DNA of 64,000 nt, taken from NCBI RefSeq assembly GCF_041020765.1, contig NZ_JBEUEJ010000006.1; one strand, written 5' to 3'. This stretch comes from Kineococcus terrestris (lineage in GTDB: Bacteria; Actinomycetota; Actinomycetes; Actinomycetales; Kineococcaceae). Positions 24,541 to 33,372 of the stretch are shown piece by piece. The position numbers were made by a program, and so were the translations under genes. The number at the start of each line of letters is the position of its first letter. Within the stretch, counting starts at the first letter, position 1. Below the pieces are notes generated by a model that saw nothing but the letters and a program-made list of their open reading frames with translations, did no database searches and was not told where the DNA came from.

Positions 24541-25950
24541 ATGACCAGCACCCAGCGGCCCTCCCGGCGGGACCTGCTGCGCACCCTCGGTGCGGGCGGG
24601 GCGGCCCTCGCCACCGGGACGGCGCTCACCTCCTGCGGGATCGGCAGCGCCGCCCCGCCCGGCAACGGCGCCGCCGAGGTCACCGGTCCCTTCGACTGGC
24701 GCGCCGCCGAGGGCGAGACCCTCACGATCCTGCAGACCCCGCACCCCTACCAGCAGAGCTTCCAGCCGCTGCTGCGCGAGTTCTCCGAGCTGACCGGTGT
24801 CGAGGTCCGCGCCGACATCGTCGCCGAGTCCGGCTACTACACGAAGCTGAACACCGAGCTGGCCGGGCAGACCGGCGCGCACGACGTGTTCATGGTGGGT
24901 GCCTACTTCCTGTGGCAGTACGGCCCGCCGGGCTGGATGGAGGACCTCGGCCCCTGGATCGAGAACGAGTCCGCCACGAACCCCGAGTACGACTTCGAGG
25001 ACTTCTTCGAGGGCCTGCGCACCTCCACCCGCTGGGACTTCCAGAAGGGCTCCCCGCTGGGCACCGGCGCGCAGCTGGCGATCCCGTGGGGGTTCGAGAC
25101 GAACGTCGTCTGCTACAACAAGGCCTACTTCGACCGGCGCGGCATCACGCTGCCGGAGACGTTCGACGACTTCGTCCAGCTCGCCGTCGACCTCACCGAC
25201 CGCTCGGAGAACCGCTACGGCGTCGCCTTCCGCGGCTCCAAGTCCTGGGCGACCATCCACCCCGGCTTCATGAGCCAGTTCACCCGCGAGGGCGCCCGCG
25301 ACTACGAGCTGCAGGGCACCGAGCTGGTCGCCACGATGGACTCCGACGTCGCCGTCGACTTCACGACCAAGTGGGTGGAGCTGGCCCGCCGGGCCGGGCC
25401 GACGTCGTGGACCACCTACGAGTACCCCGACGCCACCGGCGACCTCGGCGACGGCTACGCCATGATGTGCTACGACGCCGACTCGGCCACGTACCCGAAG
25501 AACCAGCCCGGGGCCAGCCGCGAGGCCGGCAACCTGGGCTGGTACCCGGGCCCGGCCGGTCCGGACGGCAGCTACGGCACGAACCTGTGGACGTGGGCGC
25601 TGGCCATGAACGCGGCCTCGCGCAGGAAGCAGGCCGCCTGGCTGTTCATCCAGTGGGCCACCGGCAAGGACGCCATGTCCAAGGCCGTCCAGCAGGGCTC
25701 CTTCGCCGACCCGCCGCGCCAGTCCGTCTTCGACGGGGCGTTCAAGCAGACGCTGGGCGGCTTCCCCGGCTACCTGGAGACCTTCGAGCGGGTCATCGAC
25801 GAGACGAAGATCCAGTTCACCCCGCAGACGAAGTTCTTCGAGACCACCGAGAACTGGGCGGTGGCCCTGCAGGACGTCTACGCGGGCGAGGACGCCCGGC
25901 AGCGCCTGTCCGACCTGGCCTCGGCCAGTACCGCGAGCGTGAACACGTGA
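24541..25950 (+). CDS. ABC importer substrate-binding lipoprotein (carbohydrate/polyol)
   Basis: Extracytoplasmic solute-binding protein of family 1 type, about 469 residues. The N-terminus carries a Tat-like twin-arginine motif SRRDLLR followed by a hydrophobic stretch and a lipobox LTSC (Cys32), so it is probably exported folded and lipid-anchored. The mature part starts LTILQTPHPYQQSFQPLLREFSELTGVEVRADIVAESGYYTKLNTELAG. Start ATG 24541 with GGAGCGA upstream; an earlier in-frame ATG overlaps that site. It is followed by two permeases and two ATPases, giving a complete importer. A tetritol or related polyol is the inferred cargo from the neighbouring dehydrogenase. Confidence 0.9.
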   Translation: MTSTQRPSRRDLLRTLGAGGAALATGTALTSCGIGSAAPPGNGAAEVTGPFDWRAAEGETLTILQTPHPYQQSFQPLLREFSELTGVEVRADIVAESGYYTKLNTELAGQTGAHDVFMVGAYFLWQYGPPGWMEDLGPWIENESATNPEYDFEDFFEGLRTSTRWDFQKGSPLGTGAQLAIPWGFETNVVCYNKAYFDRRGITLPETFDDFVQLAVDLTDRSENRYGVAFRGSKSWATIHPGFMSQFTREGARDYELQGTELVATMDSDVAVDFTTKWVELARRAGPTSWTTYEYPDATGDLGDGYAMMCYDADSATYPKNQPGASREAGNLGWYPGPAGPDGSYGTNLWTWALAMNAASRRKQAAWLFIQWATGKDAMSKAVQQGSFADPPRQSVFDGAFKQTLGGFPGYLETFERVIDETKIQFTPQTKFFETTENWAVALQDVYAGEDARQRLSDLASASTASVNT

Positions 25951-25975
25951 GCCCGCAGGAGCGAGGAGGAGAGCG

Positions 25976-26920
25976 ATGAGCACCACGAGCGCGTCCCGGG
26001 ACACCTCGCGCGGCACGCCGCCGCGCCGGGACCTGCCGGTCGTCCCGGCGTCCCGGCGCAGGCTGCGGCCCTACCTGCTGTCCGTGCCGGCGGTCGCCCT
26101 GGTCGTCGGCATCCTGTACCCCTTCGTCATCGGGGTCGTCTACACCGTCCTCAACTACGCGGCCACCAACCCGAACCCCACCTTCGTCGGGTTCGACAAC
26201 TTCGCCGCCGTCCTGGGCGACTCGCTGTTCTGGCGCAGCGTGCGCACCACCCTGCTGTTCGCGGTGGCGGCGACGGCCGTCGAGACCGTCCTCGGGGTGG
26301 CGATCGCGCTGCTGCTCAACCGCTCCAGCCTCGTCGGGCGGGTCTTCGAGAAGGTGCTCATCCTGCCGCTGATGATCGCCCCCGTCATCGCGGGCACCAT
26401 CTGGGGCGTCATGTTCAACCCCCAGTTCGGCATCCTCAACCACGTCCTGGGGCTGGGCTCGACCTTCGACTGGCTCAGCGCCGAGCGCGCCCTGTGGTCC
26501 TCCGTCCTCGTGGACGCGTGGATCTTCACGCCGTTCGTGGCGATCCTCGTGCTGGCCGGGATCCGGTCGCTGCCGAAGGAGCCGTTCGAGGCCTCCGACG
26601 TCGACGGCGCGAGCTGGTGGTACATGTTCCGCCGCCTCATGCTGCCGATGATGTGGCCGTACGTCCTGGTCGCCGTGATCTTCCGCTTCATGGACTGCCT
26701 GAAGGTGTTCGACGTCATCAACGTCCTCACCGCCGGCGGTCCCGGCGTGGCGACCACGACGCTGCAGGTCGCCGCGTTCCAGAGCTCGATCACCAACCTC
26801 AACTACTCCCGCGGCAGCGTCTACATGTTCCTGCTGTGGGTCATCGTGTTCATCACCGCGCGCTACCTCGTGAGCGTGCTGGGCAAGGCGCAGCGTCGCG
26901 CTGCGGGAGCGGAGGGCTGA
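25976..26920 (+). CDS. Carbohydrate ABC importer permease 1 (MalF-like)
   Basis: Binding-protein-dependent permease of 314 residues. It has six predicted helices and the cytoplasmic EAA loop EASDVDGASWWYMFRRLMLPMMWPYVLV, which docks on the ATPase. The long N-terminal cytoplasmic tail is Arg/Pro-rich. ATG 25976 follows GGAGGAGAG. It overlaps the next permease by TGATG, showing translational coupling. It forms the transmembrane channel with permease 2. Confidence 0.92.
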   Translation: MSTTSASRDTSRGTPPRRDLPVVPASRRRLRPYLLSVPAVALVVGILYPFVIGVVYTVLNYAATNPNPTFVGFDNFAAVLGDSLFWRSVRTTLLFAVAATAVETVLGVAIALLLNRSSLVGRVFEKVLILPLMIAPVIAGTIWGVMFNPQFGILNHVLGLGSTFDWLSAERALWSSVLVDAWIFTPFVAILVLAGIRSLPKEPFEASDVDGASWWYMFRRLMLPMMWPYVLVAVIFRFMDCLKVFDVINVLTAGGPGVATTTLQVAAFQSSITNLNYSRGSVYMFLLWVIVFITARYLVSVLGKAQRRAAGAEG

Positions 26921-27789
26921 TGGCCGCCAGGGAGCTCATGCCGGGTCAGCGGCGCTTCACCGTCGGCAGCGTCACCGCCGACCTGCTGCTGCTGCTGTGG
27001 TTCGTCTTCGCGCTGTTCCCCATCGTGTGGATGTTCCTGCTGTCGCTGAAGACGACCGCGGAGCAGACCACGACGTACTTCGCGTTCACCCCCACGCTGG
27101 AGAACTTCGCCACCGTCCTGACCCAGCGCGGGGAGGACCTGACGGGCGTCGACTTCCTCGCCGCGTTGGGCACCAGCGTGGTCAACTGCGCCGGCGCGGT
27201 GCTGGTCTCGCTCGTCATCGGCATCCCGGCCGCCTACGCGGCGGGGCGCTGGAGGTTCCGGGGGTCCGAGGACCTCATGTTCACGCTGCTGTCGTTCCGG
27301 TTCGCCCCGGAGCTGATGGTCATCGTGCCGCTGTTCGTCATCTACACCCAGGTCGGCCTGTTCGACACCAAGCTGGGCATGGTGTGGGTGCTGCAGCTGG
27401 TCACCATGCCGCTGGTCGTGTGGATCCTGCGCTCGTACTTCCAGGACCTGCCCGCGGACCTGGAGCAGGCCGCGCTCGTCGACGGCTACACCCGCGTGCG
27501 GGCCTTCCTGTCCGTGGCGCTGCCGCTGGTGCGGCCCGGCATCGCGGCCGCCGCGCTGCTGTCGTTCATCTTCGCGTGGAACAACTACATCTTCCCGCTC
27601 ATCCTGTCCGACGCGAACGCCACGACCATGACGGTCGCCGTCACCCGCTACCTCGGCGGCGGCGGGCAGGCCTACTACAACCTGACGGCCGCTGCCGCGC
27701 TGCTGGGCGCGCTGCCGCCGCTCGTCCTCGCCCTGACCATCCAGCGCTACCTGGTCCGGGGCCTGTCGTTCGGGGCGGTGAAGGCCTGA
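26920..27789 (+). CDS. Carbohydrate ABC importer permease 2 (MalG-like)
   Basis: Second permease of 289 residues. The N-terminal helix is VTADLLLLLWFVFALFPIVWMFLLSLK, the EAA loop EQAALVDGYTRVRAFLSVALPLVRPGIAAAALLSF, and it ends in ALTIQRYLVRGLSFGAVKA, the usual MalG-type end. ATG 26920 overlaps the upstream TGA, and its own TGA overlaps the ATG of the first ATPase (TGATG). Confidence 0.92.
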   Translation: MAARELMPGQRRFTVGSVTADLLLLLWFVFALFPIVWMFLLSLKTTAEQTTTYFAFTPTLENFATVLTQRGEDLTGVDFLAALGTSVVNCAGAVLVSLVIGIPAAYAAGRWRFRGSEDLMFTLLSFRFAPELMVIVPLFVIYTQVGLFDTKLGMVWVLQLVTMPLVVWILRSYFQDLPADLEQAALVDGYTRVRAFLSVALPLVRPGIAAAALLSFIFAWNNYIFPLILSDANATTMTVAVTRYLGGGGQAYYNLTAAAALLGALPPLVLALTIQRYLVRGLSFGAVKA

Positions 27790-28943
27790 TGGCCACGGTG
27801 GAGCTGAAGGACCTGACCACGCGGTACGGCGACGTCACCGCCCTGGACTCGGTGTCGCTGTCGGTGGGGGAGGGGGAGTTCTTCGTGGTCCTCGGCCCCT
27901 CCGGCGCCGGCAAGACGACGATGCTCAAGAGCGTCGCCGGCCTCGTGGACACCGCCGCGGGGGACGTGCTCATCGGCGGCACCCCGATGGCGGGCGTCGA
28001 GCCGTACCACCGCGACGTCGCCATGGCGTTCGAGAGCTACGCGCTGTACCCGCAGAGGACGGTGTTCGACAACCTCGCCTCTCCGCTGCGCTCGGGACGC
28101 ACCGGCACCTACAGCGCCGACGAGCAGCGGCAGCGCATCGAGGCCGTCACCACGACGCTGGGCATCGCCCACCTGCTGCAGCGCTTCCCGCGCGAGCTGT
28201 CCAACGGCCAGCGCCAGCGCGTCGCCCTGGGCCGCGTCCTCGTGCGCCCGGCCGACGTGTACCTGCTGGACGAGCCGCTGTCGCACCTGGACGCCAAGCT
28301 GCGCGCCGCGATGCGCGCGGAGCTGAAGCAGCTGGGGGAGGTGTCGAACACCACGTCCCTGTACGTCACGCACGACTACCAGGAGGCCCTGGCCCTCGGC
28401 GACCGCGTCGCGGTGCTGCGCGCCGGCCGCCTCGTGCAGGTCGGCACCCCCCAGGAGGTGTGGCACACGCCCGTGGACACCTTCGTCGCCCGGGCGCTGG
28501 GCCAGCCGGAGGTCAACCTCCTGGACGCCGAGGTGGCCGACGGCCGGCTCGTCGCGGCCGGCGGCGCGCTCAGCCTGCCCGCTCCCGCCCACCTCGACCT
28601 GCCCGGCGGGCGCGCCCGCCTGGGCGTGCGACCGCGCGACCTGCGGGCCGGGCCGCCGTCCGGCGCGGACGACCTCGCGGTGCGCGGACGCGTGACGCTC
28701 GCCGAGCGGCTGGGCCGCGTCACCGAGATCGCCGTGGACGTGGCCGGCACCGAGCTCATCGCCGTCACCGACTCCGACGTGCGCGCCCGCGAGGGCGACG
28801 TCGTCGACCTGCACCTGCCGCTGGGCGACGTGCACGTGTTCGCCGCCCCCGCGCACGGCGAGCCCGCCGACGCGGACACCCCGCGGCTGGGCTCGGCCCA
28901 CCCGCGCGCCGCCGCCACCACCGACGCCCGGACCGGAGCCTGA
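27789..28943 (+). CDS. ABC importer ATPase 1 (CUT1/MalK type, Glu in the Q-loop)
   Basis: Nucleotide-binding subunit of 384 residues. Walker A GPSGAGKTT (residues 36-44), signature LSNGQ (137-141), Walker B VYLLDEP with Glu162, D-loop SHLD, H-loop His195, then MalK-type OB/TOBE regulatory domains. The Q-loop, normally FQ(S/N)YALYP, reads FESYALYP with Glu82 in place of Gln. The second ATPase has the same change, so it is a shared trait and not an error. Presence of two non-identical ATPases suggests a heterodimeric motor. Confidence 0.92.
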   Translation: MATVELKDLTTRYGDVTALDSVSLSVGEGEFFVVLGPSGAGKTTMLKSVAGLVDTAAGDVLIGGTPMAGVEPYHRDVAMAFESYALYPQRTVFDNLASPLRSGRTGTYSADEQRQRIEAVTTTLGIAHLLQRFPRELSNGQRQRVALGRVLVRPADVYLLDEPLSHLDAKLRAAMRAELKQLGEVSNTTSLYVTHDYQEALALGDRVAVLRAGRLVQVGTPQEVWHTPVDTFVARALGQPEVNLLDAEVADGRLVAAGGALSLPAPAHLDLPGGRARLGVRPRDLRAGPPSGADDLAVRGRVTLAERLGRVTEIAVDVAGTELIAVTDSDVRAREGDVVDLHLPLGDVHVFAAPAHGEPADADTPRLGSAHPRAAATTDARTGA

Positions 28944-28944
28944 G

Positions 28945-30051
28945 ATGACCGCCACCACCGAGCGGACCGGCGCCCAGAGCCTGGTCCTGGAGGACCTGCA
29001 CAAGAACTACACCGCCCGCGGCCGGGAGTCCTTCCACGCCGTCAAGGGCATCGACCTGGACATCCGCCCCGGGGAGCTGGTGGCCCTGCTCGGCCCCTCC
29101 GGCTGCGGCAAGACCACCACGCTGCGGATGATCGCCGGTCTGGAGACCGTGACCTCCGGCGACATCCGCGTCGGCGACCGCTCGGTGGCCGACCTGCCGC
29201 CCGGCCGGCGGGACATCGGGGTGGGGTTCGAGAGCTACGCCCTCTACCCGCCGCTGACGGTCCGCGAGAACCTCGCGTACGGGCTGAAGGCGCGCGGCGC
29301 GAAGGACGCCGACGCCCGCGTGGAGGCCATCGCCGAGCGCCTGGAGATGACCGACCTGCTGCCGCTGCGGCCGGCGAACCTGTCCAGCGGGCAGAAGCAG
29401 CGCGTCGCCCTGGGCCGGGCCCTCGTCCGCAACCCGCCCGTCCTGCTGCTGGACGAGCCGCTGTCGCACCTGGACGCCGCCCAGCGCCAGCGGGTGCGCC
29501 GTGAGCTGAAGGTGCTCCAGCGCGAGGCCGGCTGCACGACCATCGTCATCACCCACGACCAGCTGGAGGCGCTCAGCCTGGCCGACCGGCTGGCCGTCAT
29601 GGACGCCGGCGTCATCCAGCAGTTCGGCACCGCCGACGAGATCTTCGACGACCCGGCGAACCTGTTCGTCGCCGACTTCGTGGGCGAGCCGAAGATCAAC
29701 GTGCTGGAGGGCGTCGTCGAGTCGCCCGGCCTGGTGCGCCTCGGGCGCGAGGGGCGCCTGGCCACCGCCGCCACGTCCCCGGCGGCCGGGAGCGCCGTCA
29801 CCGTCGGGCTGCGCCCGCAGGACACCCGTGAGGCCCGCGGGGACGAGCCCGCCGTGCCCGCCGAGGTCGTCGTCTTCGAGGACCTCCTGGAGTTCGGCTC
29901 GGGCACCGTGCGCGTGGAGGGCCTGGACACCGACCTCGTCGTGCAGACCCCCGCCGGTGTGCGCTGGCGGCGCGGGGACGTCGTGCGCCTGGCCGCCGCC
30001 CCCCGGCGCGTGCACCTGTTCGACCCGGACGGCGGCGCGCGCCTGCGCTGA
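28945..30051 (+). CDS. ABC importer ATPase 2 (CUT1/MalK type, Glu in the Q-loop)
   Basis: Partner ATPase of 368 residues. Walker A GPSGCGKTT (50-58), Q-loop region GVGFESYALYPPLTV with Glu96, signature LSSGQ (146-150), Walker B LLLDEP (168-172), His204, and TOBE repeats at the C-terminus. ATG 28945 is one base after the first ATPase's stop. With the upstream genes it completes a five-subunit importer. Whether this motor also serves the ATPase-less importer at 50.9-54.0 kb is an open possibility. Confidence 0.92.
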   Translation: MTATTERTGAQSLVLEDLHKNYTARGRESFHAVKGIDLDIRPGELVALLGPSGCGKTTTLRMIAGLETVTSGDIRVGDRSVADLPPGRRDIGVGFESYALYPPLTVRENLAYGLKARGAKDADARVEAIAERLEMTDLLPLRPANLSSGQKQRVALGRALVRNPPVLLLDEPLSHLDAAQRQRVRRELKVLQREAGCTTIVITHDQLEALSLADRLAVMDAGVIQQFGTADEIFDDPANLFVADFVGEPKINVLEGVVESPGLVRLGREGRLATAATSPAAGSAVTVGLRPQDTREARGDEPAVPAEVVVFEDLLEFGSGTVRVEGLDTDLVVQTPAGVRWRRGDVVRLAAAPRRVHLFDPDGGARLR

Positions 30052-30104
30052 GGTCCCGCTCCGCCCGTCCGGCCGCCCCCGCCCCGGCGTGCTTGGGTGG
30101 ACGG

Positions 30105-30716
30105 GTGGAGCGGGGGGTCGGCTGGTGGTCGCGCGTACCGGCGCGCAGGTCGCGGCAGGTGGTGGCGGACGCCGCGTGGCTGGTTCTGGTGGCGCTCGCC
30201 GTCGCCTGCGGGCGCGCCGTGCACCGGGCGGTGTCCGCGCTGGGCGACCCCGCCCGCGGGTTCGCCGCCGGCGCCGACGACCTGGCCGGGCGGCTGCGCG
30301 ACGCCGGGGAGCGGGTGGCCGGCGCCCCCCTCGTCGGCGACGAGGTCGCCGCCCCGCTGACCGGTGCCGCGGACGCCGCCGCCTCCCTGGGCGCGGCCGG
30401 CGCCGAGCAGGCCGAGGCCGCCGCCCGGCTCGCCCTGACGCTGGGCCTGCTCACCGCGCTCGTCCCCGCCCTGGCCCTCACCGCGCTGCACCTGGGCGCC
30501 CGGCTGCGCTGGCGGCGCCGCGCCGGCCGGGCGCTGCGGCTGGCCCGGGCTCCCGGTGGCGACGAGCTGCTGGCCCTGCGCGCGCTGGCCGTCCTGCCCG
30601 CCGAGCAGCTGCTGGGCGCCCACCCCGACCCGTCGGCGGCCTGGCGACGCGGGGACCCGGCGGCCGTGCGGGCGCTGGCCGACCTGCACCTGCGCTCGGT
30701 GGGCGTGCGCCGCTGA
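30105..30716 (+). CDS. Hypothetical membrane protein
   Basis: No family recognised. About 203 residues: a basic N-terminus, a first membrane helix (VVADAAWLVLVALAVACG), an Ala/Gly-rich loop probably outside the cytoplasm, a second helix (LALTLGLLTALVPALALTALHLGA), and then a basic cytoplasmic tail rich in Leu, Ala and Arg. Two starts are possible, TTG 30093 or GTG 30105; I use GTG. It follows the importer operon by about 50 bases and may be read through from it. Regular codon-position GC bias supports real coding. Confidence 0.7.
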   Translation: MERGVGWWSRVPARRSRQVVADAAWLVLVALAVACGRAVHRAVSALGDPARGFAAGADDLAGRLRDAGERVAGAPLVGDEVAAPLTGAADAAASLGAAGAEQAEAAARLALTLGLLTALVPALALTALHLGARLRWRRRAGRALRLARAPGGDELLALRALAVLPAEQLLGAHPDPSAAWRRGDPAAVRALADLHLRSVGVRR

Positions 30717-30737
30717 GGCCCGCGCTCCGCGGGGCGG

Positions 30738-31703
30738 TCAGGAGCGGTACCGGTCCAGGAGGGACGCCGCGCGGTCGCGCACCGCCGCGCGCAGGGCGTC
30801 CGGCGCGACCGCCTCGGCGTCCGTCCCCAGCCGCCACACGGCCCACAGCGCGTGCCGGAGGTCCTCGAAGGAGAGGTCCATACGCACCCAGCCGTCGGCC
30901 TCGGGCTCCTCGGCGCGGACGGCCCGCGCGGTGTCGAGGAGCTCCTCCCGGCGAGCGCGCCTGACCCGGACCACCGCCGCGACGTGACCCTCGGAGAGGA
31001 ACCGCGCGCTGCGCTCGGCCCAGACCCGGTCCAGGTCCAGGTGCGCGGGCCGCTGCGCCGGTTCCGCCAGTCCCTGCGCCGCCACGACCCGCGACAGCCG
31101 GTACGTGCGGTCCTCGCCGTCCCTCGTCGCCAGCAGGTAGGTGCGGCCGCGCACCACCACCAGCCCGAGGGGGTCCACGGTGCGGGAGGTCGGCGCCGCA
31201 CCCGCGGTCGCGTACTCGAGGCGGAGCCGGCGACCGGCGAGCACCGCGCGGCGCACCTCCCCCACCACCTCCTCGGCCAGGTCCTCGGTGACCGCCGGCC
31301 GCGACAGCAGGTCCGTCGCGGGCTCGACGAGGAACCGCTGCGCCGCCCCGTCCAGGTGCCCGCGGTGCCCCTGCGGCAGCGCGTCGACGACCTTGCGCAC
31401 CGCCGAGGCCAGCGCGGCGCCGAGCCCGAGGACGTCCCCGCCACGGCGCACCCCCGCGGTCAGCAGCGCGAGGGCCTCCTCATGGTTCAGCCCGGCGAGC
31501 TCGGTGCGGAAACCGGGCAGCAGGGAGAACCCGCCGTGCCGACCGCGCTCCGCGTAGACGGGGACCCCCGCGGTCGAGAGCGCCTCGACGTCGCGCAGCA
31601 CGGTGCGCTCGGACACCTCCAGCTCCGCGGCCAGCGCGCCCGCGGTCATCCGGCCGCGCTGGCGCAGGAGCAGGACCAGCGAGACGAGGCGGTCCGCGCG
31701 CAC
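30738..31703 (-). CDS. HTH/WYL-domain transcriptional regulator (YafY-like)
   Basis: Regulator of 321 residues. It has an N-terminal winged helix (LVSLVLLLRQRGRMTAGALAAELEVSERTVLRDVEALSTAGVPVYAERGRHGGFSL), a helical linker, a WYL domain (DPLGLVVVRGRTYLLATRDGEDRTYRLSRV) and a WCX-type C-terminus. The eponymous W-Y-L reads T-Y-L here. WYL domains are thought to sense nucleic-acid or nucleotide ligands. It diverges from a RidA gene and probably controls it. The start is GTG 31703. Confidence 0.88.
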   Translation of the reverse strand: MRADRLVSLVLLLRQRGRMTAGALAAELEVSERTVLRDVEALSTAGVPVYAERGRHGGFSLLPGFRTELAGLNHEEALALLTAGVRRGGDVLGLGAALASAVRKVVDALPQGHRGHLDGAAQRFLVEPATDLLSRPAVTEDLAEEVVGEVRRAVLAGRRLRLEYATAGAAPTSRTVDPLGLVVVRGRTYLLATRDGEDRTYRLSRVVAAQGLAEPAQRPAHLDLDRVWAERSARFLSEGHVAAVVRVRRARREELLDTARAVRAEEPEADGWVRMDLSFEDLRHALWAVWRLGTDAEAVAPDALRAAVRDRAASLLDRYRS

Positions 31704-31712
31704 CGCTCCAGT

Positions 31713-31733
31713 CCTAGCAGGAAGCCTGACAGG
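31713..31733. promoter_or_regulatory. Tandem 9-bp palindromes, candidate WYL-regulator operator
   Basis: CCTAGCAGG (31713-31721) and CCTGACAGG (31725-31733; perfect CCTG/CAGG arms) begin 12 bp apart, just upstream of the WYL regulator and in the gap shared with the ridA-like gene. Position and symmetry suggest an operator; there is no direct proof. Confidence 0.4.
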
Positions 31734-31826
31734 AGGTGTCGTGATTCGTCGTCAGGCTGGGCGGGCGGACGTCGGGACGGTGGCCGCCCGGCCGCCGGGC
31801 GTCCGCGAGCGCAGATCGGAGCAGCC

Positions 31827-32222
31827 GTGGAACGGACCGCAGTGAACCCGGTGACGTGGTCGCGGGAGATGGGTTTCAACCAGGGGGAGCTCGTCTCCGG
31901 GGTCACCCGGACCCTCCACGTCTCCGGGCAGACCGCGATGAGCGCGGAGGGCCGCCCGCAGCACGAGGGCGACGTCGCCGCCCAGCTGGCCCTCGCCCTG
32001 GACAACCTCGAGGCCGTGCTGGCCGGGGCGGGCATGACGCTCGCGCACCTCGTGCGCCTCGGTGTCTTCACGACCGACGTGGACGCCCTGGTGCCCCACT
32101 ACGGCGTGCTCGCCGGGAGGCTGGCCGCCGCGGGCGTCGCACCCGCGACCACGCTGCTCGGCGTCACCCGCCTCGCGGTCCCCGGCCAGGTGGTCGAGCT
32201 GGAGGGCACGGCGGTCGCGTAG
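31827..32222 (+). CDS. RidA-family (YjgF/YER057c) protein
   Basis: 131-residue trimeric RidA-fold protein. The family removes reactive enamine/imine intermediates made by PLP enzymes. Seen: LHVSGQTAMSAEGRPQHEGDVAAQLALALDNLEAVLAGAGMTLAHLVRLGVFTTDVDAL and the C-terminal strand TRLAVPGQVVELEGTAVA, with an Arg and Glu in the usual pocket positions. Start GTG 31827 has GGAG at 31818-31821; a second GTG at 31842 is less well spaced. Subgroup and preferred substrate are unclear. Confidence 0.88.
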   Translation: MERTAVNPVTWSREMGFNQGELVSGVTRTLHVSGQTAMSAEGRPQHEGDVAAQLALALDNLEAVLAGAGMTLAHLVRLGVFTTDVDALVPHYGVLAGRLAAAGVAPATTLLGVTRLAVPGQVVELEGTAVA

Positions 32223-32247
32223 ACGGGGCCCGGCCACCCCGGCCGGG

Positions 32248-32275
32248 GCGGCCGGCGGCTCGCACCGCCGGCCGC
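32248..32275 (+). terminator. GC-rich hairpin after the RidA gene
   Basis: Perfect 11-bp stem (GCGGCCGGCGG at 32248-32258, complement at 32265-32275) with a CTCGCA loop, 25 bases after the stop codon. No T tract. Confidence 0.6.
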
Positions 32276-32339
32276 CACGGCGCGCGGTCGTCCCGCCCCG
32301 GCGCGCGCGGGCGCCGCCCGGGGAGGAGCATCGCCCGCT

Positions 32340-33350
32340 GTGGAACACCGACACCTCGGCCGCTCCGGCCTGAAGATCTCCGAGATCACCTACGGCAACT
32401 GGCTGACCCACGGGTCCCAGGTCGAGAACGACGCCGCCAAGGCCTGCGTGCACGCCGCGCTGGACGCGGGCATCTCCACCTTCGACACCGCCGACGTGTA
32501 CGCCAACACCGCCGCCGAGACCGTCCTGGGCGAGGCGCTGAAGGGCCAGCGGCGGGAGTCGCTGGAGATCCTCACCAAGGTCTTCGGCCCGATCGGGCCC
32601 AAGGGGCCCAACGACACCGGCCTCTCCCGCAAGCACGTCCTGGAGGCGTGCGAGGGCTCCCTGCGCCGGCTGGGCACCGACCACATCGACCTGTACCAGG
32701 CGCACCGCTACGACTACGCGACGCCGCTCGAGGAGACGATGCAGGCGTTCGCCGACCTCGTCCGCCAGGGCAAGGTGCTGTACGTCGGCGTCAGCGAGTG
32801 GACGGCCGAGCAGCTGCGCGCCGGTCACGCGCTCGCGCAGCAGCTGGGCTTCCAGCTCGTCTCGAACCAGCCGCAGTACTCGATGCTGTGGCGCGTCATC
32901 GAGGGCGAGGTCGTGCCCACCTCGAAGGAGCTGGGCGTCTCGCAGGTGGTGTGGTCGCCCATCGCCCAGGGCGTCCTGACCGGCAAGTACCGTCCCGGCG
33001 CGCAGGCGCCGGAGGGTTCGCGCGCCACCGACACCAAGGGCGGCGCGGACATGATCGCGCGGTGGATGCGCGACGACGTCCTGGAGCGCGTGCAGCTGCT
33101 GCAGCCCGTCGCCGGCGACCTCGGCCTGTCGATGGCCCAGCTGGCGGTGGCGTGGGTGCTCCAGAACGAGAACGTCGCCACGGCCATCATCGGCGCCTCG
33201 CGCCCCGAGCAGGTCGCGGACAACGCCGGCGCCGCGGGTGTGCGGATCCCCGCCGACGCGATGGCCCGCGTCGACGAGGTCCTCGGCGACGTCGTCGAGC
33301 GCGACCCGGCCCGCACGCTGGAGAGCTCCCCGAAGCAGCGCGAGGTCTGA
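32340..33350 (+). CDS. Aldo/keto reductase (Kv-beta-like, NADPH-dependent)
   Basis: TIM-barrel reductase of 336 residues. The N-terminus is MEHRHLGRSGLKISEITYGNW; the catalytic tetrad is visible as Asp and Tyr in FDTADVYAN, Lys in ILTKVFGP and His in YQAHRYD; the NADPH site includes ATAIIGASRPEQV. It belongs to the voltage-gated potassium channel beta-subunit-like group. Start GTG 32340 has GGGGAGGAG ahead. It is a single gene; the natural substrate is unknown. Confidence 0.92.
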   Translation: MEHRHLGRSGLKISEITYGNWLTHGSQVENDAAKACVHAALDAGISTFDTADVYANTAAETVLGEALKGQRRESLEILTKVFGPIGPKGPNDTGLSRKHVLEACEGSLRRLGTDHIDLYQAHRYDYATPLEETMQAFADLVRQGKVLYVGVSEWTAEQLRAGHALAQQLGFQLVSNQPQYSMLWRVIEGEVVPTSKELGVSQVVWSPIAQGVLTGKYRPGAQAPEGSRATDTKGGADMIARWMRDDVLERVQLLQPVAGDLGLSMAQLAVAWVLQNENVATAIIGASRPEQVADNAGAAGVRIPADAMARVDEVLGDVVERDPARTLESSPKQREV

Positions 33351-33372
33351 GCCCGCGGCGCGCGGGCGGCCC

